IMG/VR virus record: IMGVR_UViG_3300042402_002967
Span: 1 to 22,956 of that record
DNA: 22,956 nucleotides
From: a virus
Strand: one strand, 5' to 3'
Position numbers and translations under genes: made by a program. Position 1 is the first letter of the stretch. Each line of letters begins with the position of its first letter. Positions 1-6,995 of this stretch are shown here, one piece after another. The notes below the pieces were generated by a model. It was not told where the DNA came from and searched no databases. It was given only the letters and a program-made list of their open reading frames with translations.

Positions 1-233
1 GCTGTGAGTATTCCGCGACCATCGGGCAGAAGATTACGATGTAATGCTTCGCTGAAGTCAGTGGCCTGCTGTCCTACTTCGCTTTCCAGCAGTTTCATGA
101 TGCTGTCATGGAAACTGACAGGCAACACGTCTGGATAGATAACCAAACACATATGATCTTCGTTGGGTACGGTTTTAAAAACAATGACGACTCGCTTGTC
201 GCCGTGTTTACCGATGTGTTTTAAAAATGCCAT
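1..233 (-). CDS. Conserved small phage protein, C-terminus cut by window edge
   Basis: The reading frame starts at ATG 233 and is open to the left edge, giving 77 visible residues beginning MAFLKHIGKHGDKRVVIVFK. A strong ribosome site (AAGGAG) lies 7 bases before the start, and the stop of the upstream gene (TAA) directly touches the ATG, so the two are probably translated together. The visible part has a basic N-terminus, then alternating hydrophobic and charged segments containing VVIVFKTVPNEDHMCLVIYP. No membrane segment or catalytic motif is seen. The general look, from memory, is that of a small conserved protein of T4-like marine phages, but I cannot assign a function. The gene continues outside the window. 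Confidence 0.8.
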   Translation of the reverse strand, partial: MAFLKHIGKHGDKRVVIVFKTVPNEDHMCLVIYPDVLPVSFHDSIMKLLESEVGQQATDFSEALHRNLLPDGRGILT

Positions 234-458
234 TTATTTCTCCTTTGGCTCGGGGCCGGTAGTTGTTGCTGGGATATCCTTGTCTGACGGGGATTGTTGC
301 ATCTGCTGTACGCTGTAATCATAGAAAGCACTAACACGATTGTAGAACTCGCCCACGGCCACCATTTCGGCTGGCTGGAACCCGCCGCGACGATTTATAA
401 CCTCAATGAGGTTTTTAATGAACAGCAAGTCATTGACAGAGAATGAAGGATTTTCCAT
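234..458 (-). CDS. Small conserved phage protein (74 aa)
   Basis: A 74-residue protein beginning MENPSFSVNDLLFIKNLIEV. The first 55 residues look helical (SVNDLLFIKNLIEVINRRGG, then EMVAVGEFYNRVSAFYDY), followed by a polar tail rich in Q, P, S and E. This helix-rich layout with a disordered tail resembles small conserved proteins of T4-like marine phages; no enzyme motif is visible. The stop abuts the start of the next gene. There is no Shine-Dalgarno sequence before the ATG. Instead the start codon lies inside an 11-bp inverted repeat at 452-480, so translation may depend on coupling or on opening of that hairpin. Function is unknown. Confidence 0.75.
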   Translation of the reverse strand: MENPSFSVNDLLFIKNLIEVINRRGGFQPAEMVAVGEFYNRVSAFYDYSVQQMQQSPSDKDIPATTTGPEPKEK

Positions 459-480
459 ACAGATATTTACTGTATGGAAA
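452..480 (-). repeat. Inverted repeat enclosing a start codon
   Basis: Two perfect 11-base arms (TTTCCATACAG and CTGTATGGAAA) are separated by 7 bases. On the transcribed strand the second arm contains the ATG of the 74-residue protein. The hairpin would sequester the start codon. It has no U-run after it on the minus strand, so it is not a clear intrinsic terminator. Confidence 0.7.
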
Positions 481-501
481 TTTTATGCTTAGATTTTTTG
501 G

Positions 502-774
502 TTAAAACAGATCGGGTTCTTGCTGGTGCCAGAGGGAGAATAGCAGGGCTTCTTGCGGATCTTCAAAACTCACGCACTCTCGAGACACTACCTTGGGCGA
601 TTGTTCTACCCACACGTGGAAAGCATAGCGTCCCTGGGTGTTTTCAACGATCCAGCGTTGGATCCGGGCACTCTTGGATACTGTCTGCGGACAGCGGGTA
701 AAATGATCAGGAGCCCATGACATCTCCCGGGTGTCAAACCAATCCTGGGGTTTAATGTTTATCCTGTTTGTCAT
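502..774 (-). CDS. Small phage protein (90 aa) with FLLRW-like C-terminal motif
   Basis: The frame is open further upstream, but that part runs through the VWA gene. I place the start at ATG 774 (MTNRINIKPQDWFDTREM), giving 90 residues and a 23-base overlap with the VWA gene end. The middle holds basic and aromatic residues. Near the C-terminus is FEDPQEALLFSLWH, which matches the pattern shared by several tiny proteins in this window: an aromatic residue and an acidic turn, then A-hydrophobic-F-x-L-x-W. A 10-residue tail follows. No catalytic motif is visible. It is probably expressed with the VWA gene. Function unknown; the start is likely but not certain. Confidence 0.7.
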   Translation of the reverse strand: MTNRINIKPQDWFDTREMSWAPDHFTRCPQTVSKSARIQRWIVENTQGRYAFHVWVEQSPKVVSRECVSFEDPQEALLFSLWHQQEPDLF

Positions 775-2029
775 ACTCTGCAGAGAGACCAAAGGGCGCT
801 TGGCATCCTGGATTGCTATGGATGATCCACACTGTGTCGCAGTAGTTGGGATCACCCCAGGAACCAAAAGGCAATCCGTCTGTGAACACCACGAGTTTCT
901 TAGGCTCCACAGCCGAGTCCTTGAGATAATCAAAGATGCAGGTAAAGTCTGTGCCACCACCACCCTTGACATCGTAGTCACAGATGTCATCCAAGTTATC
1001 GGAATTGTAGGTCACGGGATTGTAGCAGTGAGTATCAAAAGTGACCACATGGATTTTATAACTCTCAAAGGATTCCATGATACCTTGGATCTCGCCCAAG
1101 AAGTCTTTGAGCATCTTGTCGCCAATGGATCCTGACGCATCAATGAACACAGCAATATCAATGGCGTCTTCGTTGCGCATACCTGGCATCACAGCGTCCA
1201 TATCCCAACCACGCCGGCTGGGACGCATCCAGGTAAAGTCGGTCTTGATAGTGCTCTGTAATTGCATACGAAGCAGTTCGCGCCAGTTCATCTTGGGCTC
1301 AGTGATGTCCTTGATCATACGAGCCACGCCTGCGGGAATGTTGCCAGCGCCGGCCTGATTGGCGGCATTAATCATGGCTTCTTTCATCTCGTCGCGGATC
1401 TTCTGACGCTCTTCTTCGCTGAGCCGTGGACGGCCTTTGTTGCCTTTGCCGTCGCTGTTGCCTTCACTTTCGCCGTCGTCATCGTCGCCGTCCAAGTGTT
1501 CGTCGATGAGTTTGTCCAGCAAATCATTTAGACTGATCTTTTCAGCATTCTCGTACAGATAGTCATAGATCTGCTCTGATGACCAACCTTCGAACTTGGA
1601 GTCGTACAAGGCCGGCACAGTGGTAATCATCTCGCCCACGCGGTGTTTCTTCAAGTCAGCATTGACAGCATAGTCATTGGCAATGTTGAACAGTTGGGCA
1701 TCACGCTCGCCACGACGGCCAAAGTGATCATAACAGCAATGGAGCACTTCGTGACCAAACAAGAATTCCACTTCCTTGGGCTTGAGCATATCGATGAAAC
1801 GGCTGTTGTAGTAAAAATTCCTGCCGTCGGTAGCGGCAGTGCTACACCATTCGTCGGCATTGGTCAGTTTAAGACGAGTAGCCAGGTTGCCAAAGAAAGG
1901 TTGCTTGATCAACAGGCCCACGCGGCCGGTAATGAGTTTTTCACGGATCTTGACATCCAAGGCCCTATCTGTAGGACCCAAGAGATTAGCGAACTTTTGT
2001 TTTTTATTTTCTGTAGTTGCTGTGGACAT
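752..2029 (-). CDS. VWA-domain protein with metallopeptidase-like N-terminal domain
   Basis: A 425-residue protein with two recognisable parts. The N-terminal part carries HEVLH (residues 93-97) followed by another His at 102, an HExxH-type zinc motif as in DUF2201-type putative metallopeptidases. After a charged linker rich in D, E, G and K (about 175-205) comes a von Willebrand A domain with the MIDAS sequence DASGSIG, then GGGGTDF and VFTDGLPF. Proteins of this build normally work with MoxR-type AAA ATPases, as chaperone-like complexes that remodel or insert cofactors into a target. A MoxR gene lies just upstream in transcription order. The start has a good ribosome site (AGGAG) and a sigma70 promoter 24 bases before it. 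The target in this phage is unknown. Family call is firm; peptidase activity is only inferred. Confidence 0.9.
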   Translation of the reverse strand: MSTATTENKKQKFANLLGPTDRALDVKIREKLITGRVGLLIKQPFFGNLATRLKLTNADEWCSTAATDGRNFYYNSRFIDMLKPKEVEFLFGHEVLHCCYDHFGRRGERDAQLFNIANDYAVNADLKKHRVGEMITTVPALYDSKFEGWSSEQIYDYLYENAEKISLNDLLDKLIDEHLDGDDDDGESEGNSDGKGNKGRPRLSEEERQKIRDEMKEAMINAANQAGAGNIPAGVARMIKDITEPKMNWRELLRMQLQSTIKTDFTWMRPSRRGWDMDAVMPGMRNEDAIDIAVFIDASGSIGDKMLKDFLGEIQGIMESFESYKIHVVTFDTHCYNPVTYNSDNLDDICDYDVKGGGGTDFTCIFDYLKDSAVEPKKLVVFTDGLPFGSWGDPNYCDTVWIIHSNPGCQAPFGLSAEYDKQDKH

Positions 2030-2052
2030 ATAGACTCCTAAGTATTTCTATT

Positions 2053-2081
2053 ATTATATTAGAATTTGATTTTTGGGTCAA
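2053..2081 (-). promoter_or_regulatory. Sigma70-type promoter for the VWA gene
   Basis: The -35 box TTGACC (2081-2076) and -10 box TATAAT (2058-2053) are separated by exactly 17 bases. The predicted start point near 2046 leaves a leader of about 17 bases containing AGGAG. The promoter overlaps the end of the upstream gene. A 5-bp inverted repeat (TTCTA/TAGAA) flanks the -10 box. Confidence 0.85.
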
Positions 2082-2397
2082 CCTGGGTCTGCTCTGCATA
2101 TTTAAGCAAGAATACACTGATCTCTTTGGGCGACTTGAGGTAGATGTAATGTCCCGATAGATGGTTGGTACGCCAGCACCATACTGGTTTGTCATCGTTG
2201 CCATACACTGAGAACATTTCATCAAGATCGGCACTCCAGCCAAAGGCCTGCCAAAGGTAAGCCCTGGCTTCGGCAAAGCATTTCATACTGGCTCTACCTT
2301 CTATGGGATTGCGCTGGTGCAGTCGTTCAGCACGATAACCGTAGATATGATTTCCAGAATGTCTACGGTCTAAGGCTTGTAGTCGAAAAACTGTCAT
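2059..2397 (-). CDS. Small phage protein (112 aa) with FLLRW-like motif
   Basis: A 112-residue protein lying between the MoxR and VWA genes. It is rich in aromatic and basic residues (HIYGYRAERLHQRNP, AYLWQAFGWSADL, PVWCWRTN) and ends with YLKSPKEISVFLLKYAE plus a short polar tail, again the FLL-R/K-aromatic pattern seen in several other small genes here. The chosen ATG at 2397 has no clear ribosome site and follows a long hairpin at 2408-2454. An alternative ATG at 2286, with AAGG upstream, would give 75 residues. Its position suggests co-transcription with MoxR. Its role is unknown, and any part in the MoxR/VWA complex is speculation. Confidence 0.7.
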   Translation of the reverse strand: MTVFRLQALDRRHSGNHIYGYRAERLHQRNPIEGRASMKCFAEARAYLWQAFGWSADLDEMFSVYGNDDKPVWCWRTNHLSGHYIYLKSPKEISVFLLKYAEQTQVDPKIKF

Positions 2398-2407
2398 AAT
2401 GAGAGGT

Positions 2408-2454
2408 GGGAGCGGGTTTCGTAACAGCCTGTGTCCGAGCAGGCACCCGCTCCC
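2408..2454 (-). repeat. Long GC-rich hairpin between MoxR and the next gene
   Basis: Outer arms of 10 bases (GGGAGCGGGT and ACCCGCTCCC) enclose an inner 5-bp hairpin (GCCTG/CAGGC) with an 8-base loop and a 9-base bulge. It starts 8 bases past the MoxR stop and ends 10 bases before the next ATG. There is no U-run, so it may be an RNA stabiliser, attenuator or translation-control element rather than a simple terminator. Confidence 0.65.
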
Positions 2455-2462
2455 TGAGCCTT

Positions 2463-3554
2463 TTAGTTGGCGGCCTGGAGGATGTACTTGCCAAACTTCT
2501 TGTAGAACTCGTCAAAGTTCTTGAGTTTGGTAGTTTCAAAGGGCAGTTCGTACACAGTCAACGCCACGCGAGCACCCATGACAGTGAGCTCTGTTTCAAA
2601 GTTCGCCATCATATAGCCCAAGAAGTTATCGACCTTTTTGTTCCACTCTTCTTTGCTCTTGGAGTCTTTGGCACGGCCAAGGCCCTCTTTGAGTTCATAG
2701 CAGAGACTGGTAACCAAACTGTACATTGCCGACACTTCCTTCACCTGCAGATCCTTGACTTTGCCGTCTAAGATATCTTCGGGCTGGGGCATCTTGGCAG
2801 ATACCTTGCGGTGAGCCATAAACTTCACAGCCAAGCCCTCGCCCACAGTACCAGCGATAAGATTCATCAGCGTGTCATCATCTTCTTCGTCGTCCAGCAA
2901 TTGGCTCACAAAGGTCCAGGAACGCGGTGTAGCAAACGAGCGTGATGCCGATTTAGCATCAAAGTCGTACAAGTCGCCCTTGGCAAAACTCAGGTAACCT
3001 ACCACGTCTTTGTGGATGCGATTCAGCACAGCCCACTCTTGCCAGGAGTTGAAATCCACTTTCATTTCCTGGTGGATAAAGCGATTAGCTAGCGGCGTGG
3101 GCATACGATAAGTCACACCCTTGTCTGAGTCACGGTTACCAGCGGCCACGATAACCACATTGTCGGGCAGTCGATACTTGCCAATGCGACGGTTCAGCGT
3201 CAACTGATATGCCGCGGCCTGTACCGACGGAGCGGCCGAGTTCATCTCGTCCAAGAACAAGATAACGATGGGATACTGGCTGGCCAACTCTTCGTCGGGC
3301 AGGTCCACGGGCGCGGCCCAGTCCATCTTGTTCAAGTCTTTGTTGTAAAACGGAATGCCACGCAAGTCGGTGGGCTCCATCTGCGCCAGGCGCAGGTCGA
3401 TCATATAGCCATTCATCTCAGTGGCAATATTCTCCACCAACTCAGACTTGCCAATGCCTGGAGGACCCCACAAGAACAGTGGGCGCTTGGATTTGAAGCA
3501 CCGCAGGATACTCTTGCGGGCTTGCTTACTGGTTACGGTACGGGCTTCGGACAT
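2463..3554 (-). CDS. MoxR-type AAA+ ATPase
   Basis: A 363-residue AAA+ ATPase. Walker A is GPPGIGKSE (about residues 30-38), Walker B is VILFLDEMN (about 96-104), then comes the sensor-1 segment VAAGNRDSD and the arginine-finger region PLANRFIH. This order and spacing fit the MoxR/RavA group, which powers partner VWA proteins to remodel targets. The C-terminal 150 residues are helical and charged. The gene has its own sigma70 promoter and a good ribosome site (TAGGAG). Its VWA partner is encoded one small gene away. MoxR/VWA pairs occur in T4-like phages infecting aquatic bacteria, but their target in infection is not established. The start matches promoter and ribosome site well. Confidence 0.93.
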   Translation of the reverse strand: MSEARTVTSKQARKSILRCFKSKRPLFLWGPPGIGKSELVENIATEMNGYMIDLRLAQMEPTDLRGIPFYNKDLNKMDWAAPVDLPDEELASQYPIVILFLDEMNSAAPSVQAAAYQLTLNRRIGKYRLPDNVVIVAAGNRDSDKGVTYRMPTPLANRFIHQEMKVDFNSWQEWAVLNRIHKDVVGYLSFAKGDLYDFDAKSASRSFATPRSWTFVSQLLDDEEDDDTLMNLIAGTVGEGLAVKFMAHRKVSAKMPQPEDILDGKVKDLQVKEVSAMYSLVTSLCYELKEGLGRAKDSKSKEEWNKKVDNFLGYMMANFETELTVMGARVALTVYELPFETTKLKNFDEFYKKFGKYILQAAN

Positions 3555-3587
3555 ACACTACTCCTATCAAGTTACGGTTGAAATGCT

Positions 3588-3616
3588 AGTATAACGATTG
3601 TTGATTTTTCAGTCAA
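3588..3616 (-). promoter_or_regulatory. Sigma70-type promoter for the MoxR gene
   Basis: The -35 box TTGACT (3616-3611) and -10 box TATACT (3593-3588) have a 17-base spacer. The expected start point is near 3581, 27 bases before the MoxR ATG. The -35 box overlaps the last codons of the upstream 35-residue membrane peptide. Confidence 0.85.
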
Positions 3617-3720
3617 CTGAATAAAAGTACAAAAAACCAAAAACCCACTGTCAATATCAAAAATGCCACAATCACGGCAAATGGTAACAGCACAAGAAAT
3701 TTCACCATTTTTAAAAACAT
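3613..3720 (-). CDS. 35-residue single-pass membrane peptide
   Basis: A short frame from ATG 3720 to TGA encodes 35 residues starting MFLKMVKFLVLLPFAVIVAF and continuing with LILTVGFWFFVLLFS. Two lysines near the N-terminus are followed by an almost unbroken hydrophobic run of about 28 residues, so a single membrane helix with its N-terminus in the cytoplasm is likely. GGAG lies 6 bases before the ATG. It sits 13 bases after the preceding gene, in the same transcript as the two genes upstream. Small membrane peptides like this can act as holin or antiholin parts or as membrane-protein regulators; nothing here decides between these. A coding role is supported by the ribosome site and composition. 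Confidence 0.65.
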   Translation of the reverse strand: MFLKMVKFLVLLPFAVIVAFLILTVGFWFFVLLFS

Positions 3721-3733
3721 TGATGTCTCCGAC

Positions 3734-3997
3734 TTAGGCGCCGTCGTACTCGTAGAACTTTACCGTGGAATCTAACTTCTGCAGTTCACGAGCCACTGTT
3801 GTCAGTGTGCGATAACGACTGGCCACTGATTCGCGCGGCAGTTCGCCATCGCAGGTCAAGTTCTCGGGCGACAGTTCAGCGTCGATGCTGTCAGCCAAGG
3901 CTTGACGGTCCTGTGCTGAGTCAAGGCTTAGGGCAGGACTGCCAAAGATTGCACGATAACGATTTTTATGCACTAGGTAAACTTGTAAAGCGCTCAT
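3734..3997 (-). CDS. Small phage protein (87 aa), unknown function
   Basis: The start is placed at ATG 3997 (MSALQVYLVHKNRYRAIFGS) because AGGAG lies 6 bases upstream and longer versions would run into the preceding gene. The 87-residue product has a compact N-terminal segment, then acidic helices (DSAQDRQALADSIDAELSPE) and a C-terminal helix-like stretch ending VKFYEYDGA. No membrane segment, cysteine motif or catalytic pattern is visible. It is the second gene of a short transcript that starts at the promoter near 4442-4470. I do not recognise the family. Confidence 0.75.
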   Translation of the reverse strand: MSALQVYLVHKNRYRAIFGSPALSLDSAQDRQALADSIDAELSPENLTCDGELPRESVASRYRTLTTVARELQKLDSTVKFYEYDGA

Positions 3998-4022
3998 TTG
4001 ATCTCCTGATTGATATTTGAAA

Positions 4023-4409
4023 TTAGCCAAACTTCCGGGCTTTCTTTGAGAAGGCTGCTTTGGCCCAGGCACGCTCTGACATACCTTGGTTAGAAAGTAT
4101 GAAGCCGCCACCGTCCACTAGATCACAATACTTGATGATGAGATCTGAACCCGCGGCCTGTAATGCAGAGTTCATCTTGGCCACGGCATACTCGACTCCG
4201 GAGGAAAATGCTGTAAACTCATCCTCGGTGGTTTCATAGAAGTCAAAGTGACCTTGCATGGCTTCTTCGTACTCTGCGGCATCTGCTACCAGGAAATTGT
4301 TGAACACCTGCCAGTCTTTCTGGCTGTCCATATCCCAGTTCTCTGCGGCTTCGTTAACGTCAAACGATTCAAACTGCAAGTCTAGCACAAGTTCTTGAGT
4401 TGAAGGCAT
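4023..4409 (-). CDS. Acidic phage protein (128 aa), unknown function
   Basis: A 128-residue, strongly acidic protein starting MPSTQELVLDLQFESFDVNE, with many Asp, Glu and aromatic residues in the first 75 positions and a basic end (AFSKKARKFG). The middle (GVEYAVAKMNSALQAAGSDL) is probably helical. Acidic small proteins of phages sometimes mimic nucleic acid, but the sequence alone does not show that here. A strong ribosome site (AAGGAG) and a sigma70 promoter about 33 bases upstream make it the first gene of a three-gene unit with the 87-residue and 35-residue proteins. No known family is recognised. Confidence 0.8.
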   Translation of the reverse strand: MPSTQELVLDLQFESFDVNEAAENWDMDSQKDWQVFNNFLVADAAEYEEAMQGHFDFYETTEDEFTAFSSGVEYAVAKMNSALQAAGSDLIIKYCDLVDGGGFILSNQGMSERAWAKAAFSKKARKFG

Positions 4410-4441
4410 TTGGTTGGCTCCTTTTTATTTACTATACCCAT

Positions 4442-4470
4442 AGTATAGCAGATCTGGAGATTTTGGTCAA
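4442..4470 (-). promoter_or_regulatory. Sigma70-type promoter with extended -10
   Basis: The -35 box TTGACC (4470-4465), a 17-base spacer and the -10 box TATACT (4447-4442) preceded by TGC form an extended -10 promoter. A 6-bp inverted repeat (CTATAC/GTATAG, 4432-4448) spans the -10 box and could be an operator or mere base composition. Confidence 0.85.
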
Positions 4471-4476
4471 CTTTGG

Positions 4477-4496
4477 GTGTTGCGTAAAAACAACAC
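4477..4496 (-). terminator. Weak hairpin after the sugar gene cluster
   Basis: Six-base arms (GTGTTG/CAACAC) with an 8-base loop lie 15 bases past the stop of the last sugar gene and just before the next promoter. The position fits a terminator, but there is no U-run on the minus strand, so the call is tentative. Confidence 0.3.
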
Positions 4497-4511
4497 TATT
4501 TTACACAGGTC

Positions 4512-5831
4512 TTAGGCGTATAAACTAAGGAATCCTTGGACCTTTTCACCAATGTAGGCAATCTGCTCGGGAGTGATCACAGGTGATGTACCATGGAAGT
4601 AGGTGTTGGTCATGGCCTGTGTGGCATTGGGAAAGTCGTCCCTGGCCCTAACAGGATCCATCAAGTGGCTATAAGCAGGTTGCAGCATGACATTGCCTGC
4701 AAAGTAAGGCCGAGTCTGGATCAGGTTATCTTCCAAGTAGTCCACGATATCGGTGCGTTTGAAAGGCGCATCTTTGCGTATGGTTATGGGAAATGCAAAC
4801 CAGCTGGGATTGCTTTTTGCACGAGCACGTGGCAAGTGGAAAAACTCTTCGTAGGGTTGATAGATATCAAACAGCAGTTGATAATTGCGACGACGCAGTT
4901 GATGTATCTCTGGCAGTTTGTTCAACTGTTGTAGTCCCATGGCACATTGTAATTCAATGGGCTTGAGATTGTAACCGATTTCATCGTAAACATACTTGTG
5001 ATCAAAGATTTCTCCGGCCATGCAAGGTACCCACTCTGAGAATCGCTTGCCGCAAGTGCCACATTTGAGTTTGTTGGCCTCGGGACCAACACAGTAACAA
5101 CCGCGACCCCATTCGCGTAAACTGCGCAGGATCACATCTTGATTCACATCTGACGTGGCCACAAAGCCACCTTCGCCCATGGTCATATGATGTGCTGGAT
5201 AAAAACTACAAGAGGCCATGAGTCCATAAGATCCCAGGGGTTGATCATTGTAAGTAGAACCCAATGCGTCACAGCAGTCTTCTAACAGTATGAGATTGTG
5301 ATGCTTGACTATCTGCATGAGTCTATCCATGTCTGGTGGATTGCCCAGCACGTGGGCAAATGTGATCACACGGATATCGGGATTTTGTTCTAAAGTCTGC
5401 TCAACCTGTGCTAGATCCAAATTCAGTGTATCTAATTCAATGTCAACAAACACAGGTTCAAATCCCACCTGTAGCGTGGGGTTGAGCGTGGTTGGAAATC
5501 CTGCTATGGGAATCAATACCTTGGTTCCACGTGGCAAGTGATGGCCACGCTTGCTGGTCAACGATGACATCATCAAGAGATTGCTGGACGAACCTGAGTT
5601 GGTCACGATGCCAAGATTCTTGCCAAAGTATTGCGGAAAGGCTCGTTCAAATTCTAGGCCCTTGCCGCCCATGGCCAGCCAACCAGACAGCAGTGATTCA
5701 ACTCCGGCCACAAACTCTTGGCTGTCGTAGTATGCACCGGCATAGTTCACAAAGTCCTGACCTGCCACCCAGGTCTTGGCTGCTTGTTTTTGATCGATGT
5801 AGTGTTTGACTTGATCTAGTATTTCTTTCAT
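4512..5831 (-). CDS. CDP-4-keto-6-deoxyglucose 3-dehydrase (E1-type, DegT fold)
   Basis: A 439-residue PMP-dependent enzyme of the DegT aminotransferase fold. The segment SFYPAHHMTMGEGG (209-222) has His214-His215 where sugar aminotransferases carry the PLP-binding lysine. This replacement is the hallmark of E1 (RfbH/AscC/DdhC), which removes the 3-OH of CDP-4-keto-6-deoxyglucose instead of transferring an amino group. The E1-type [2Fe-2S] cysteines also appear present: Cys187, then after 57 residues Cys245-Tyr-Cys247, and Cys260 in TCGKRF, with about 5 extra residues before it. The partner reductase E3 and the CDP-glucose synthase are not in the window. The start at 5831 gives an ATGA overlap with the aminotransferase gene. 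It is the last gene of the seven-gene sugar cluster. The E1 call is strong; the final sugar is inferred. Confidence 0.9.
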   Translation of the reverse strand: MKEILDQVKHYIDQKQAAKTWVAGQDFVNYAGAYYDSQEFVAGVESLLSGWLAMGGKGLEFERAFPQYFGKNLGIVTNSGSSSNLLMMSSLTSKRGHHLPRGTKVLIPIAGFPTTLNPTLQVGFEPVFVDIELDTLNLDLAQVEQTLEQNPDIRVITFAHVLGNPPDMDRLMQIVKHHNLILLEDCCDALGSTYNDQPLGSYGLMASCSFYPAHHMTMGEGGFVATSDVNQDVILRSLREWGRGCYCVGPEANKLKCGTCGKRFSEWVPCMAGEIFDHKYVYDEIGYNLKPIELQCAMGLQQLNKLPEIHQLRRRNYQLLFDIYQPYEEFFHLPRARAKSNPSWFAFPITIRKDAPFKRTDIVDYLEDNLIQTRPYFAGNVMLQPAYSHLMDPVRARDDFPNATQAMTNTYFHGTSPVITPEQIAYIGEKVQGFLSLYA

Positions 5832-6994
5832 AGTTTCCTCATGGATGATTTGATACGTTGCAGTGCTTCTCGTATGTTGGCTTTGCTGTTGGCATAGCAC
5901 AGTCTTAGATAACCTTCGCTGTTGGCACCAAAACAAGTGCCAGGCAATAGTGCTACTCCGGCATCCTCCAACAGATATTCTGCCAATGCATCACTGGTCA
6001 TGCCAGTGGCTTTGATATTAGGGAATACATAAAATGCGCCATCGGGAGTGAGACAATTGAATCCCGGTATGCTGTTCAAGCCCGCAACCAGTAGATCTCT
6101 GCGAGCACGATACTCCTGCATCATGGTAGCAACTTCACTTTGGTCTCCGTTGATGGCACGAATACCAGCACGTTGGATAAATGGTTGTACGCAACTGGCC
6201 ACAGTTTGTAACAGTGCCGCCATGCGTTCTACCACTACTTCTGGGCCAACCAGTGTGCCTAGCCGCCAGCCGGTCATGGCAAAACTTTTGCTGAATCCGT
6301 TGCTGAGTATCACGTGTTCGCGGCACTGATCGTAGACACTGGGACTGTAAAACACATCACCATAACTCATACGTGCATAGATCTCATCGCTGTAGAGATA
6401 CACATCGTTGCCGACCGCTATGTCATAGACTGCGCGAACTTCTTGTTGTGTCATGACCGATCCAGTGGGATTGTGCGGTGTGTTAATAATGATCAATCTA
6501 GTACGATCGGTTATGGCTGCTTCAATATCTTTGGGATCCATGCGAAACTGATTTTCTTCTTTCAATCTCACTGGCACAGCCTTGGCACCCAGCATCTTTA
6601 TCACACTGTAGTAGGTACTGAATCCTGGATCGGGCACGATTACTTCCATGCCGGGTTCAACCAGGCACATGACAGCATAATATATCTGTGTGTTGGCACC
6701 GGGAGTGACCAACACCTGCGACAAGTCAGGTTCAAAGCCTCGACTGCGTTGTGTGGCAAAACGAATGGCTTCTCTGAACTCGGGCAGTCCATAACTGCTG
6801 GTATAGTGAGTGTGGCCAGCACGAAGACTTTCTATGGCAGCGTCAGTGACATTGGTAGGTGTACCAAAGTCTGGATCGCCTATCTCCAAATGTATGATGT
6901 CTTGGCCTTGAGCTTCTAACCTGCGTGCGCGATCCAACACCCTAAACATAGGTTGTCCGTCGATGCGCAGTGCGGCCTGTGTTATTTCTTTCAT
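5828..6994 (-). CDS. Class I/II PLP aminotransferase (AspC-like)
   Basis: A 388-residue fold-type I aminotransferase. It shows the substrate-entry pattern LEIGDPDF, the segment HTHYTSSYGLPEFREAI, NTPHNPTG before the PLP site, YSDEIYARM with the PLP-contacting Asp and Tyr, and the lysine motif SNGFSKSFAMTGWRLG. The C-terminal arginine region is LRLCYANS. This fits bacterial aspartate or aromatic aminotransferase-like enzymes that act on amino acids with 2-oxoglutarate. Why it sits within a nucleotide-sugar cluster is unclear; it may supply an amino-acid-derived building block. The start is set at ATG 6994, 1 base past the upstream stop; a TTG at 7006 in the same frame is less likely. It overlaps the next gene by ATGA. 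Confidence 0.9.
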   Translation of the reverse strand: MKEITQAALRIDGQPMFRVLDRARRLEAQGQDIIHLEIGDPDFGTPTNVTDAAIESLRAGHTHYTSSYGLPEFREAIRFATQRSRGFEPDLSQVLVTPGANTQIYYAVMCLVEPGMEVIVPDPGFSTYYSVIKMLGAKAVPVRLKEENQFRMDPKDIEAAITDRTRLIIINTPHNPTGSVMTQQEVRAVYDIAVGNDVYLYSDEIYARMSYGDVFYSPSVYDQCREHVILSNGFSKSFAMTGWRLGTLVGPEVVVERMAALLQTVASCVQPFIQRAGIRAINGDQSEVATMMQEYRARRDLLVAGLNSIPGFNCLTPDGAFYVFPNIKATGMTSDALAEYLLEDAGVALLPGTCFGANSEGYLRLCYANSKANIREALQRIKSSMRKL

Positions 6995-6995
6995 T

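Noticed and set aside
480-508. Possible promoter before the 74-residue gene (TAAAAT at 480-485)
   Set aside because: With a 17-base spacer the -35 box is GTTTTA, a poor match; a TTAACC match has only a 14-base spacer.
775-990. Upstream extension of the 90-residue gene into the VWA gene
   Set aside because: It would overlap a strongly supported gene by over 230 bases; the ATG at 774 gives a normal small overlap.
731-1135. Plus-strand open frames such as this one, and others at 474-701, 6314-6919, 12755-13231 and 19790-20194
   Set aside because: They lie antisense to well-supported minus-strand genes, lack good ribosome sites and show no recognisable protein features.
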